64,000 nucleotides of DNA, from assembly GCA_902514615.1 (NCBI GenBank), contig CABXRG010000003.1:1-64000 (forward strand), given 5' to 3'. Shown here piece after piece: positions 43,929 through 53,358 of the stretch. Made by a program: the position numbers and the translations under genes. The notes beneath the pieces are model-generated. The model was not told the origin of the DNA. It searched no databases and saw only the letters and a program-made list of their open reading frames with translations. Origin of the DNA: an uncultured Bacteroidota bacterium. Lineage in GTDB: Bacteria; Bacteroidota; Bacteroidia; Flavobacteriales; Flavobacteriaceae. Every line of letters begins with the position of its first letter. Positions within the stretch are counted from its first letter, which is position 1.

Positions 43929-45178
43929 TTTTTAAGTGTTTTAATTAATTGTTCTACGTATTCTAACTTTTCCCAAGGAAAAAGCTCAACCTCAATTTTC
44001 TTAACTCCAGAATATTTTGAGTTAAATGATTTGGTTTTTTTTTCAGATTTTCTACCCATATGACCATATGAAGCAGTTTCAAGATAAATTGGATCTCTTA
44101 ATTTAAATCTTGATTCTATCGAATGAGGTTTTAAGTCAAAAATTTCATTGACTATATCCGATAGTTGCGAATCTGAAATACTTAGTTTTGATTTACCACA
44201 AGTATTTACATTTAGTGATACTGGTTCAGCAATTCCAATAGCATATCCAACTTGAATTAATATTTCGTCAGAGACTCCTGCCTTTACTAAATTCTTAGAT
44301 ATGTGTCTTGCTGCATATGCGGCACTTCTATCTACTTTACTCGGGTCTTTTCCGCTAAAAGCACCTCCACCATGAGCTCCTCTTCCACCATATGTATCTA
44401 TAATTATTTTTCTACCTGTTAACCCCGTATCACCATGAGGACCTCCTATAACAAATTTACCTGTAGGATTAATATGATATTTAATATCATTATTAAATAA
44501 TTTTTGAATTTTAGTAGAATAACTATTCTTTACAATTGGAATTAAAATGTTAATCAAGTCTTTTCTAATTTTATCTAACATCTTCTTGTCGTCATTATCA
44601 AATTCATCATGTTGAGTTGAAATAACTATTGTATCAATCCTAAGTGGATTATCATTTTCATCATACTCAACAGTTACTTGTGATTTAGAATCTGGCCTCA
44701 AGTATTTGATTTCATTTGATTTTCTTAATTTAGATAGTTCTAATAAAAGTCTATTAGCAATATCTAAAGTCAGTGGAATAGCATCATCGGTTTCGTTACA
44801 AGCATATCCAAACATTATACCCTGATCTCCGGCACCTTGCTCTTCCTTATTATTTTTTTCTACTCCTCTTAAAATATCTTCTGATTGTTCATGTATTAGT
44901 GACATTACAGCACAAGACTCTCCAGAAAATTTATATTGATCATTGTTGTAACCAATATTCTTTATTACATTTCTTGCAACGTCTTGAACATCTACATAAG
45001 TTGAACTAGTTACTTCTCCGGATAGTATAACTTGTCCTGTTGTGACAAGAGTTTCACAAGCAACTTTACTATTAGGATCAAAAGCTAAAAAATTATCTAA
45101 TATCCCATCACTAATTTGATCTGAGACCTTGTCTGGATGTCCTTCACTAACTGATTCAGACGTAAATAAATACGACAT
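43925..45178 (-). CDS. metK: S-adenosylmethionine synthetase
   Basis: A 417-residue enzyme making SAM from methionine and ATP. It shows SESVSEGHPDKVSDQISD, GAGDQGIMFGYACNET, GGPHGDTGLTGRKIIIDTYGG and GGGAFSGKDPSKVDRSAAYAAR. Full family length. ATG 45178 lies about 100 bases after the predicted transcription start, leaving room for the SAM-II-like riboswitch that should repress metK, metY, metX and osmC when SAM is plentiful. Confidence 0.97.
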   Translation of the reverse strand: MSYLFTSESVSEGHPDKVSDQISDGILDNFLAFDPNSKVACETLVTTGQVILSGEVTSSTYVDVQDVARNVIKNIGYNNDQYKFSGESCAVMSLIHEQSEDILRGVEKNNKEEQGAGDQGIMFGYACNETDDAIPLTLDIANRLLLELSKLRKSNEIKYLRPDSKSQVTVEYDENDNPLRIDTIVISTQHDEFDNDDKKMLDKIRKDLINILIPIVKNSYSTKIQKLFNNDIKYHINPTGKFVIGGPHGDTGLTGRKIIIDTYGGRGAHGGGAFSGKDPSKVDRSAAYAARHISKNLVKAGVSDEILIQVGYAIGIAEPVSLNVNTCGKSKLSISDSQLSDIVNEIFDLKPHSIESRFKLRDPIYLETASYGHMGRKSEKKTKSFNSKYSGVKKIEVELFPWEKLEYVEQLIKTLKK

Positions 45179-45226
45179 AAAATTGGTTTGTGAGAAAAAA
45201 AATGAAAGATTGCGAGTAAAAAGATT

Positions 45227-45280
45227 ACTGCTTTAGCAATTTTTTTAAGAGGTTGCAATCAGTCAAATCCTTCCTCTGTT
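45227..45280 (-). ncRNA. SAM-II class riboswitch (metK leader)
   Basis: On the minus strand: P1 5' arm AGAGG (45277-45273), the conserved loop GATTT (45269-45265) and ATTGCA (45259-45254), P1 3' arm CCTCT (45252-45248), an A-rich linker, GCTAAA (45237-45232) and CAGT (45230-45227). CAGT can pair with ACTG (45263-45260) in the P1 loop to make the pseudoknot. The order and identity of GATTT, ATTGCA and GCTAAA match the SAM-binding core of SAM-II (also called metA or SAM-alpha); SAM-V shares this core. It starts about six bases after a perfect promoter and precedes SAM synthetase, the expected target. Confidence 0.87.
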
Positions 45281-45285
45281 TGACA

Positions 45286-45315
45286 CAAAAGTATTAAAAA
45301 AAAAATAATTTCAAA
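45286..45315 (-). promoter_or_regulatory. Promoter of the metK operon
   Basis: On the minus strand TTTG (45315-45312), an 18-base spacer and TACTTTTG (45293-45286), a full match to the Bacteroidota consensus. The same -7 octamer occurs in the pheA operon promoter. Transcription should begin near 45281, at the first bases of the riboswitch. Confidence 0.8.
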
Positions 45316-45363
45316 TTATTCTTCTTTTTTCTTTAAAAAAAACCTCCTATTTTGGCTAAAATT

Positions 45364-45966
45364 ATGAGAATAGCTATAGCAGGAAATATTGGCGCCGGAA
45401 AAACCAGTTTGACTAAACAACTTTCAAAAAGTTTAAAATATAAACCATATTATGAAGATGTAATTGCCAATCCTTATTTAGATGATTTCTATAATCATAT
45501 GGAAAGGTGGTCATTTAATCTCCAAATATATTTTTTAAATAGTCGCTTTAAACAGCTAGTGTCAATTGATAAAGGAAGTGAAAATGTAATTCAAGATAGG
45601 ACCATATATGAAGATGCATTTATTTTCGCTCCTAACCTTAATGCTATGGGTCTCATGACTCAAAGGGACTATGAAAATTATTTATCTCTGTTTGACACTA
45701 TGTTAAACCTTGTCAAACCACCAGATTTATTAGTTTACCTTCAAAGTAGTATTCCAAACCTTGTAAATAAAATTCATAAACGTGGAAGAGATTACGAAAA
45801 GACAATAAGTATTGAGTATTTAAGTAGACTAAATGAAAGATATGAAGCTTGGATTACTAACTATAATAGTGGAAAACTCCTAAAGATTAATGTAGACGAT
45901 CTAGATTTTGTAGATAATAAAACTGACTATGAAACAATCCTCGAACTTATAAAAAAGGAACTTTAG
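45364..45966 (+). CDS. Deoxynucleoside kinase family protein
   Basis: A 200-residue deoxynucleoside kinase. The P-loop is AGNIGAGKTSL at the N-terminus. YYEDVIANPYLDDFY and RWSFNLQIYFLNSRFKQ form the substrate pocket, and IQDRTIYEDAFIFA is the DRS-like motif. The lid is KRGRDYEK. It phosphorylates deoxynucleosides for salvage, with base preference not readable. A TTG four codons upstream is possible, but ATG 45364 is preferred; a TATTTTG box (45348-45354) ends 10 bases before it. Divergent from the metK riboswitch. Confidence 0.9.
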   Translation: MRIAIAGNIGAGKTSLTKQLSKSLKYKPYYEDVIANPYLDDFYNHMERWSFNLQIYFLNSRFKQLVSIDKGSENVIQDRTIYEDAFIFAPNLNAMGLMTQRDYENYLSLFDTMLNLVKPPDLLVYLQSSIPNLVNKIHKRGRDYEKTISIEYLSRLNERYEAWITNYNSGKLLKINVDDLDFVDNKTDYETILELIKKEL

Positions 45967-46011
45967 TAACATCTTTCTCAATATTTTTGCTCACCATTTT
46001 TATCATTGTAT

Positions 46012-46019
46012 TATATTTG
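46012..46019 (+). promoter_or_regulatory. -7 promoter box for hppA
   Basis: TATATTTG, an exact -7 match, with TTTTTG ending at 45989 (22-base spacing) as possible -33 element. The ATG is 16 bases after the box. Confidence 0.5.
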
Positions 46020-46034
46020 AAAAAAATTTAAAAA

Positions 46035-48158
46035 ATGGATTTAACATATCTTATACCCGTAGCTGGAATTATAGCTTTAATTTTTGTTTATATTAAAAAT
46101 TTATCAGTTTCTAAAAAAGAAGTTGGAAATGCTAAAATGGCAGAAATTGCTAAAAATATTGCAGATGGTGCAATGGCATTCCTAAAAGCTGAATATAAAA
46201 TATTATCAGTATTTGTTATTTTAACTGCTGTATTACTTGCTTTCAAAGGAATAAATGAAGGTAGTAGCTGGCTAGTTGCTGTATCATTTGTAGTAGGAGC
46301 ACTCTGTTCTGGATTAGCTGGATTTATTGGTATGCAGGTTGCAACTAAAGCTAATGTAAGAACAACAAATGCTGCTCAAGAATCTATTGGAAAAGCTCTT
46401 GAAATTGCTTTTTCTGGTGGTTCTGTGATGGGTATGGGTGTAGTAGGTCTTGGTGTTCTTGGACTTGGAACATTATTCATTATCTATGAACCGATGTTTA
46501 CAGATATAAACACTGTAATTCAAGTACTTTCAGGATTTTCGTTAGGTGCATCTTCAATTGCATTATTTGCTAGAGTGGGTGGAGGAATTTACACTAAAGC
46601 GGCTGATGTTGGTGCAGATCTTGTTGGAAAAGTTGAAGCAGGTATTCCAGAGGATCATCCCCTTAATCCTGCAACAATTGCGGATAATGTAGGTGACAAT
46701 GTAGGAGATGTGGCTGGAATGGGTGCAGATTTATTTGAATCATTTGTTGGTTCTATTATAGGTGCAATGGTTTTAGGTGCTGCCTTTGTTGGTTTAACCG
46801 AATTTTCTGAAATTAAAATAAATGCTGTATTACTTCCACTTTATATAGCTGCTACAGGTATTATAATGTCTATAGTAGGTACTTTCTTTGTAAGAGTTAA
46901 AGAAGGAGGTAGTCCTCATAAAGCTCTTAATACAGGAGAATTGCTGTCTGCAGGTTTAATGATTGCAGCTACATTCTTTTTAATTCAAAATTTACTGCCT
47001 GAATCATGGATATTTAATGGTACAGAGTATACATCTATAGGAGTTTTTTACGCTACCATAAGTGGTTTATTTGCAGGACTTGCAGTTGGAAAGGTTACTG
47101 AATATTATACTGCGACTGGTAAAAAGCCTGTTCTATCAATTGTTAAGCAATCTGAAACTGGTGCAGCAACCACTATTATCTCTGGATTAGGTGTTGGTAT
47201 GATCTCTACAGCTTTACCAATAATCTTTATCTGTGCCGCAATTCTTATTTCACATAGTTATGCTGGATTATACGGTATAGCAATTGCCGCAGTTGGAATG
47301 CTAGCAAATACTGGTATACAATTAGCAGTAGATGCATATGGTCCAATTTCAGATAATGCTGGAGGTATTGCGGAAATGGCTGATCTTGATCCTATTGTAA
47401 GAGAAAGAACAGATAAACTTGATGCAGTAGGAAATACAACAGCTGCTATTGGTAAAGGTTTTGCAATTGCATCAGCAGCTTTAACTGCATTAGCATTATT
47501 TGCAGCATTTATGCAAACGGCAGGAATAACTTCAATAGATATTTCAAAGCCAGTTGTAATGGCTGGATTACTTCTAGGAGCTATGCTCCCTTTTGTTTTT
47601 TCTGCTCTTTCAATGAATGCAGTTGGTAAAGCAGCTATGAGTATGATTGAAGAGGTTAGAAGACAATTTAGAGATCTTCCTAAACTTAAAGCAGCTCTTG
47701 AAATCATGAGAAAATATGATTCAGATCTTTCAAAAGCTACAAAAGAAGACTTAAAAATATTTAATGATGCTGATGGTGTTGCTGAATATAGTAAATGTGT
47801 TGAAATCTCTACTCAAGCTGCATTAAGAGAAATGGTGTTACCTGGAATAATGGCTATTTCTGTACCTGTTATAATTGGTTTTACTGGAGGTGCTGAAATG
47901 TTAGGAGGTCTTCTGGCTGGTGTTACTTCATGTGGAGTTTTAATGGCTATTTTTCAATCAAATGCTGGTGGTGCATGGGACAATGCTAAGAAAATGATTG
48001 AAGAACAAGGTAGAAAAGGAACAGAAGCACACAAGGCTGCAGTTGTTGGTGATACAGTTGGAGATCCATTTAAGGATACCTCAGGACCATCACTTAATAT
48101 TCTTCTTAAGTTAATTGCTGTTGTTGCCCTAGTTATAGCACCTTTATTGGTAAGTTAA
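46035..48158 (+). CDS. hppA: Membrane-bound pyrophosphatase (cation pump)
   Basis: A 707-residue M-PPase with about 16 helices that couples pyrophosphate hydrolysis to Na+ and/or H+ pumping. It shows [20 protein letters not shown] (pyrophosphate/Mg site), [38 protein letters not shown] and [19 protein letters not shown]. The sequence [11 protein letters not shown] has Ala where K+-independent pumps have Lys, so it belongs to the K+-dependent group, many of which pump Na+. It shares TTAA with the stop of pdhB. Confidence 0.96.
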   Translation: MDLTYLIPVAGIIALIFVYIKNLSVSKKEVGNAKMAEIAKNIADGAMAFLKAEYKILSVFVILTAVLLAFKGINEGSSWLVAVSFVVGALCSGLAGFIGMQVATKANVRTTNAAQESIGKALEIAFSGGSVMGMGVVGLGVLGLGTLFIIYEPMFTDINTVIQVLSGFSLGASSIALFARVGGGIYTKAADVGADLVGKVEAGIPEDHPLNPATIADNVGDNVGDVAGMGADLFESFVGSIIGAMVLGAAFVGLTEFSEIKINAVLLPLYIAATGIIMSIVGTFFVRVKEGGSPHKALNTGELLSAGLMIAATFFLIQNLLPESWIFNGTEYTSIGVFYATISGLFAGLAVGKVTEYYTATGKKPVLSIVKQSETGAATTIISGLGVGMISTALPIIFICAAILISHSYAGLYGIAIAAVGMLANTGIQLAVDAYGPISDNAGGIAEMADLDPIVRERTDKLDAVGNTTAAIGKGFAIASAALTALALFAAFMQTAGITSIDISKPVVMAGLLLGAMLPFVFSALSMNAVGKAAMSMIEEVRRQFRDLPKLKAALEIMRKYDSDLSKATKEDLKIFNDADGVAEYSKCVEISTQAALREMVLPGIMAISVPVIIGFTGGAEMLGGLLAGVTSCGVLMAIFQSNAGGAWDNAKKMIEEQGRKGTEAHKAAVVGDTVGDPFKDTSGPSLNILLKLIAVVALVIAPLLVS

Positions 48159-49132
48159 ATATAAAGCACCTTTTTAACTGCCTTAATTACTTCTTCACTA
48201 TTTGGAAGCCATTCTTCTAGTAGAACAGGTGAGTATGGCGTTGGAGTATCTGCATTATTTACTTTTTCGATAGGTGCATCAAGGTAATCAAAGAGTTCAT
48301 TCTGTATTTTATGAGAAATATCTGTAGAAATATTTCCAAATGGCCAGGCCTCTTCAAGAATAACAAGTCTATTTGTCTTTTTTACTGATTCAATTACTGT
48401 ATTATAATCAATTGGCCTAAGAGTTCTTAGGTCAATTATTTCAGTTTCAATGCCTTCTTTTTCTAAAATTTCAGCTGCCTTGTATGCTTCTTTGATAATC
48501 TTTCCAAATGATACAATTGTTACATCTTTTCCTTTTCTTTTTATATCAGCAACTCCAATAGGAAGTGTATACTCACCTTCTGGTATCTCTCCTTTGTCAC
48601 CATACATTTGTTCTGATTCCATAAAAATTACAGGATCATCATCTCTTATTGCAGATTTAAGCAATCCTTTTGCATCATAGGGATTTGATGGAACGATTAC
48701 TTTTAAACCAGGACAATTAGCAAACCAGCTTTCAAAAGCTTGAGAGTGAGTCGCTCCTAATTGACCTGCAGAAGCGGTTGGCCCCCTAAAAACGATAGGA
48801 CAAGGAAACTGACCACCAGACATTTGTCTAATTTTTGCAGCATTATTAATTATTTGATCTATTCCAACTAATGCGAAATTAAAAGTCATAAATTCAATTA
48901 TTGGTCTGGCTCCAACCATAGTAGAACCAACTCCAACTCCAGAAAAGCCTGCTTCAGATATAGGAGTATCAATAACTCTTAAATCTCCAAATTCATCTAA
49001 CATTCCTTTTGAAGCTTTATAAGCACCATTATATTCTGCTACCTCTTCACCCATTAAATAAATACTTTCATCTCTTCTCATTTCTTCTGACATAGCTTCA
49101 CAAATTGCTTGTCTAAATTGGACTGTCTTCAT
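48155..49132 (-). CDS. pdhB: Pyruvate dehydrogenase E1 component, beta subunit
   Basis: A 325-residue transketolase-like beta subunit. [34 protein letters not shown] holds the ThDP-binding Glu, then [32 protein letters not shown], and [30 protein letters not shown] near the end. With E1-alpha and the lipoylated E2 it forms acetyl-CoA; the lipoyl synthase gene lipA is in the same window. The alpha and E2 genes are not visible here. Upstream region 49133-49235 shows no exact promoter box on this strand. Confidence 0.94.
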   Translation of the reverse strand: MKTVQFRQAICEAMSEEMRRDESIYLMGEEVAEYNGAYKASKGMLDEFGDLRVIDTPISEAGFSGVGVGSTMVGARPIIEFMTFNFALVGIDQIINNAAKIRQMSGGQFPCPIVFRGPTASAGQLGATHSQAFESWFANCPGLKVIVPSNPYDAKGLLKSAIRDDDPVIFMESEQMYGDKGEIPEGEYTLPIGVADIKRKGKDVTIVSFGKIIKEAYKAAEILEKEGIETEIIDLRTLRPIDYNTVIESVKKTNRLVILEEAWPFGNISTDISHKIQNELFDYLDAPIEKVNNADTPTPYSPVLLEEWLPNSEEVIKAVKKVLYI

Positions 49133-49235
49133 ACTTTTTAATTTTATGCGAATTTAATCATAAAAAAAATATTTCCTATAGTGCTCTGATGAGATTTAAA
49201 TTTTATTTAATTAATTTGTGCCATTATATTTTTAG

Positions 49236-49853
49236 ATGGAATTGGTAGAATTAAAAATTCAAGGAATATCATATAGCGATAATAATTCAGGGGCATTTGC
49301 TCTGATTCTTGATGAGATGAACGGGAATAAAAAATTACCAATTGTAATTGGAGGATTTGAAGCTCAGGCTATAGCAATAGCACTTGAAAAAAAAATAAAA
49401 ACCTCTAGACCTTTAACACATGAACTTTTTAAAGTATTTGCTGATAAATTTGATATTAAAATCAATCATATTATAATTCATAAACTAGTTAATGGTGTTT
49501 ATTTTTCAAACATAGTATGTGAAAAAGATGATGATATAATTAAAATAGATTCAAGAACTTCTGATGCAATTGCAATATCTCTTAGATTTAGTGCTCCTAT
49601 ATTTATCGACAAACAAATTTTAGATGAAGCTGGATTTGAGGACAACGAAACTGACTCTGATGAAATTAATCTTATTGATGATAGTTTTTTTAAAACTGAC
49701 ACAAAAGAGAAACCTGACAATGAGTCAAAGGATATAAAAAAAATATCCTCAAATAATATAAAAAAAATGCTTGAAAAAAGTATTCAAAATGAAGATTATG
49801 AAATGGCTGCAAAATTAAGAGATGAGTTAAATATTAGAAAAAGTATAAAATGA
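49236..49853 (+). CDS. Bifunctional nuclease family protein with UVR motif
   Basis: A 205-residue protein. Residues 1-130 form the BFN/DUF151 domain ([68 protein letters not shown]). After an acidic linker, the C-terminus carries a UvrB/UvrC-type motif ([22 protein letters not shown]). This pairing is common in Bacteroidota. DUF151 proteins were reported with DNase/RNase activity, but the role here is unknown. It overlaps thyA by four bases. A TAATTTG box lies at 49212-49218. Confidence 0.87.
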   Translation: MELVELKIQGISYSDNNSGAFALILDEMNGNKKLPIVIGGFEAQAIAIALEKKIKTSRPLTHELFKVFADKFDIKINHIIIHKLVNGVYFSNIVCEKDDDIIKIDSRTSDAIAISLRFSAPIFIDKQILDEAGFEDNETDSDEINLIDDSFFKTDTKEKPDNESKDIKKISSNNIKKMLEKSIQNEDYEMAAKLRDELNIRKSIK

Positions 49854-50674
49854 AACAATATATTGACTTACTTAAACATATAAACGATAATGGTATTGAG
49901 AAGAAAGATAGAACTGGTACTGGGACTATTAGTGTTTTTGGTCATCAAATGCGTTTTAATCTACAAAATGGATTTCCGCTAGTAACTACTAAAAAATTAC
50001 ATTTAAGATCTATAATTCATGAATTAATTTGGTTCATTAATGGAGAAACCAATATAAAGTATTTAAAGGATAATGGAGTTACTATTTGGGATGAGTGGGC
50101 TGATAGTAAAGGTGATCTTGGCCCAATTTATGGTCATCAATGGAGGAACTGGAATAGTGATGGAATAGATCAACTTAAAGATGTTATTCATTCTCTTAAA
50201 ACTAATCCATCAAGTAGAAGAATGATAGTAACTGCATGGAATCCAAATATTATTCCAGATAGCAAAAAATCTTTTAGTGATAATGTTAAAGATGGGAAGG
50301 CTGCATTACCTCCATGTCATGCGTTTTTTCAATTTTATGTTGCAGATAACAAACTGTCATGTCAAATGTATCAAAGAAGTGCAGATGTATTTTTAGGCGT
50401 TCCATTCAACATAGCTTCTTATTCTTTACTTACCCATATGATAGCTCAAGTTTGTGGATACGAAGTAGGAGATTTTGTTCATACTTTTGGAGATACACAT
50501 ATTTACCTTAATCATATTGAGCAAGTTAAACTTCAATTATCAAGAGATCCTTTGCCGCTCCCTACATTAAAACTTAATCAAAAGATTAAGAATATTGAAG
50601 ACTTTAAATTTGAAGATATAGAAATATTAAATTATAATTCTCATCCCCCAATTAAAGGGAAGATTTCAGTTTAG
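49850..50674 (+). CDS. thyA: Thymidylate synthase
   Basis: A 274-residue enzyme converting dUMP to dTMP with methylenetetrahydrofolate. It shows [19 protein letters not shown], the Arg of the phosphate site in [12 protein letters not shown], the catalytic Cys in [34 protein letters not shown] and [12 protein letters not shown]. It is coupled to the bfn gene (ATGA) and followed after 4 bases by folA, which regenerates the folate consumed in the reaction. Confidence 0.97.
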   Translation: MKQYIDLLKHINDNGIEKKDRTGTGTISVFGHQMRFNLQNGFPLVTTKKLHLRSIIHELIWFINGETNIKYLKDNGVTIWDEWADSKGDLGPIYGHQWRNWNSDGIDQLKDVIHSLKTNPSSRRMIVTAWNPNIIPDSKKSFSDNVKDGKAALPPCHAFFQFYVADNKLSCQMYQRSADVFLGVPFNIASYSLLTHMIAQVCGYEVGDFVHTFGDTHIYLNHIEQVKLQLSRDPLPLPTLKLNQKIKNIEDFKFEDIEILNYNSHPPIKGKISV

Positions 50675-50678
50675 AAAT

Positions 50679-51173
50679 ATGATAAAAAATGAACTAACAA
50701 TAATTGCTGCAGCTTCAACAAACAATGTAATTGGGCTTGACAACAAACTGGTGTGGGATATTCCTAAGGACTTAAAAAGATTTAAGGATTTAACACAAGG
50801 ACATACGGTTATAATGGGACGTAAGACTTTCGAATCACTGCCTAACCCCCTCCCTAATAGAACAAACATAGTTGTTACAAGAAATACTGACTATAAACAT
50901 GATGGAGTAATAGTTTGTAAAAGTATTGACGAAGCACTAAACCATTGTAAAAATGACTCTCAACCTTTTGTCATTGGAGGCGGTGAAATATATTCACAAA
51001 CTATTAATATTGTAGATAAAATTGAATTAACAAGAGTTTTCAAAAATTACAAAGGCGATGCTTACTTTCCTAGTATTCCTCTTGAAAAATTCAAATTAGT
51101 AAATGAAGAAACTTATGAATTTAAGGATATTGAAAATATTAAATATTCTTTTTTAACATATATAAAGAAATAA
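50679..51173 (+). CDS. folA: Dihydrofolate reductase
   Basis: A 164-residue enzyme reducing dihydrofolate. It shows IIAAASTNNVIGLDNKLVWDIPKDLKRFKDLT (active-site Asp in the WDIPKD motif), VIMGRKTFESLPNPLPNRTNIVVTR (NADPH site) and FVIGGGEIYSQ. Directly downstream of thyA, the usual functional pair, and one base ahead of fabD. Confidence 0.96.
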   Translation: MIKNELTIIAAASTNNVIGLDNKLVWDIPKDLKRFKDLTQGHTVIMGRKTFESLPNPLPNRTNIVVTRNTDYKHDGVIVCKSIDEALNHCKNDSQPFVIGGGEIYSQTINIVDKIELTRVFKNYKGDAYFPSIPLEKFKLVNEETYEFKDIENIKYSFLTYIKK

Positions 51174-51174
51174 T

Positions 51175-52047
51175 ATGAAGGCATTTGTTTTTCCTGGTCA
51201 AGGTTCTCAGAAACCTGGTATGGGCAAAGAATTATTTAATGATATTCCTGAATCTAGAAATCTATTTAAGGAAGCCAATAAAATTCTAAACTTTAATATT
51301 ACTGAGTTAATGTTTGAAGGCACATCTGAAGATTTATTACAAACAAAAGTTACTCAACCTGCTATTTTTATTCATTCTGTAATTTCAGCATTAATATCAA
51401 AAAGTTTTAAGCCAAATGTATGTGCAGGACATTCCTTAGGTGAGTTTTCTGCACTTGTTGTATCTAATTCAATAAGCTTTAGAGATGGTCTTAAATTAGT
51501 CTCTATCAGAGCTAATGCAATGCAAAAGGCATGTAAAGAAACTAATGGAAGTATGGCAGCCATACTTGGACTATCAGATAATATTGTGGAATCTACATGT
51601 AATGAAATTGAAGGGATTGTTAATCCAGCAAATTACAATTGTCCTGGTCAATTAGTAATTTCAGGAGAATCTAGTGCAGTAAAACAGGCTTGTGAATTAC
51701 TCAAAGAGAGAGGTGCAAAAAGAGCATTGATTCTTCCAGTCGGTGGTGCTTTTCACTCAGATTTAATGAGTTCTGCTGCAGCTGAATTAAAAAAAGGGAT
51801 TGACCAAACTGAATTTAAAACACCAAACTACCCCATTTATCAAAATTTTACTGCTAATGCTGTAAGTGATTCTTCAATTATTAAATCAAATCTATTGAGT
51901 CAATTAACTGGTGCTGTTCTATGGACACAGAGTATAAACAAAATGATAAATGATGGAGTAAAAGAATTTTACGAAGTTGGGCCTGGTAATGTACTTCAGG
52001 GTTTAATTAGAAAAATAGACAATGATACAATAGTGAACAAAATCTGA
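51175..52047 (+). CDS. fabD: Malonyl-CoA:ACP transacylase
   Basis: A 290-residue acyltransferase loading malonyl onto acyl carrier protein for fatty acid synthesis. It shows FVFPGQGSQKPGMGKELF, Gln in KVTQPAIFIHS, the nucleophile Ser in CAGHSLGEFSALV, and the catalytic His in LPVGGAFHSDLM. It ends the bfn-thyA-folA-fabD unit. Two bases separate it from the convergent amidohydrolase. Confidence 0.95.
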   Translation: MKAFVFPGQGSQKPGMGKELFNDIPESRNLFKEANKILNFNITELMFEGTSEDLLQTKVTQPAIFIHSVISALISKSFKPNVCAGHSLGEFSALVVSNSISFRDGLKLVSIRANAMQKACKETNGSMAAILGLSDNIVESTCNEIEGIVNPANYNCPGQLVISGESSAVKQACELLKERGAKRALILPVGGAFHSDLMSSAAAELKKGIDQTEFKTPNYPIYQNFTANAVSDSSIIKSNLLSQLTGAVLWTQSINKMINDGVKEFYEVGPGNVLQGLIRKIDNDTIVNKI

Positions 52048-52049
52048 AT

Positions 52050-53324
52050 TTATTTTTTATAAACCTCACCATTTTTCATAACAAATATCACATTTTTTAA
52101 GGTTGTAATATCCTCAGTTGGACTTAAATCAGTAGCTATAATATCTGCATAAAAGCCCTTCTTAATTTGACCAATCAAATTATCCATATTTAAAAGCTTA
52201 GCATTTGTAATTGTTGCAGATTTAATTGAGTATTCTGCTGGTATCCCTATTTCATGCATATATAAAAATTCACCTGCATTATCTCCATGAGGAAAAACAC
52301 CTGCATCTGTTCCAAAAGCTATAGGAACTCCCATTTTATAGGCTTTCTTTGTTGTTGCTTTATTTTGAACTCCTACCTCAATTGCTTTTGGAATTATTAT
52401 TTCTGGGTAATAACCTGGTATTCTTGCCATTTTTGCAACATGTTCTCCAGCACTAATAGTTGGTACTAGATAAGCATTTCTATCTTTCATAAGTTTCATT
52501 GTTCTTTCTTTCATTATTGATCCATGTTCAATAGTCTTGACTCCAGATTTAACAGCCCTATACATACCTTCATCACCATGAGCATGCGCCGCTACATGCA
52601 TTCCATAATCTTCAGCTGTATTAACAACTGCTCTAATAACTTCTTCTGTAAATTGTGGGTTTTGACCATTTTTTGCCATACTCATTACACCTCCTGTAGC
52701 AGTAATTTTAATTAAATCAGCACCATTTTTATATCTATATCTTACAGCTTTTCTTGCATCACTTATTGAATTAACTACACCATCTTCTGGACCTGGATCA
52801 TCAATCAACTCTTCTTTATACCCATTTGTTGGATCACCATGACCACCAGTAGTAGCAATAGTCTTTCCAGAGGTAAATATTCTTGGTCCTACAACTACTC
52901 CTTTGTTTATTGCATTACGAAGTGAAATATTAACTCCTGACCCTCCAACATCTCTTACAGTTGTAAAACCAGCTAATAATGTTTTTTTTGCAATAACTGT
53001 TGATTTAAACGCAACATCTGCTTTACTATCCTGGAATCTATTTATATACTTATCTTTTCCTCCTGATTCACTTTCCATATGAACATGAAAATCTATTAAT
53101 CCTGGAAGTACAACTTTAGACTTAAGATCATAAATAAATATATTTTCATTGTCAGGATTTATAAAACCATCTTCAATTGAACTAATAAAGTTTCCCGAAA
53201 CTATAATGGTCTTATTTAGGTGATATTTACCAGAAGATGTATCAAAGATTTTACCTGCATGAATATACTTATCTTGAGACATTAAAGGGGTCGTAATCAA
53301 TAGAAAAATTATTAGGTATTTCAT
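52050..53324 (-). CDS. Secreted amidohydrolase family protein
   Basis: A 424-residue metal-dependent hydrolase with a signal peptide (about 1-16). It has the HxH metal site in GLIDFHVHMES, Lys in KITATGGVMS as bridging candidate, further His ligands in AAHAHGDEGMYRAVKSGVKTIEHGS, and Asp in FGTDAGVFPHGDNAGEF. It is closest in appearance to imidazolonepropionase-like or Xaa-Pro/Xaa-Arg dipeptidase amidohydrolases exported by Flavobacteriia. Substrate unknown; N-acyl or peptide bonds are likely. A TACTTTAG box (7 of 8) lies about 15 bases upstream. Confidence 0.85.
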   Translation of the reverse strand: MKYLIIFLLITTPLMSQDKYIHAGKIFDTSSGKYHLNKTIIVSGNFISSIEDGFINPDNENIFIYDLKSKVVLPGLIDFHVHMESESGGKDKYINRFQDSKADVAFKSTVIAKKTLLAGFTTVRDVGGSGVNISLRNAINKGVVVGPRIFTSGKTIATTGGHGDPTNGYKEELIDDPGPEDGVVNSISDARKAVRYRYKNGADLIKITATGGVMSMAKNGQNPQFTEEVIRAVVNTAEDYGMHVAAHAHGDEGMYRAVKSGVKTIEHGSIMKERTMKLMKDRNAYLVPTISAGEHVAKMARIPGYYPEIIIPKAIEVGVQNKATTKKAYKMGVPIAFGTDAGVFPHGDNAGEFLYMHEIGIPAEYSIKSATITNAKLLNMDNLIGQIKKGFYADIIATDLSPTEDITTLKNVIFVMKNGEVYKK

Positions 53325-53358
53325 AATTGTTTTTTACTAAAGTAATTGAATTGAATAA

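Noticed and set aside
47258-47707. 149-codon antisense open frame within hppA
   Set aside because: Mirror of Ala/Gly-rich membrane segments on the opposite strand, no homology signal and no start context.
49133-49235. Intergenic gap between pdhB and the bifunctional nuclease gene, checked for riboswitch or small gene
   Set aside because: A/T-rich sequence with no stable hairpin, no aptamer-like core and no short frame with unusual codon content; only a weak TAATTTG box was found.
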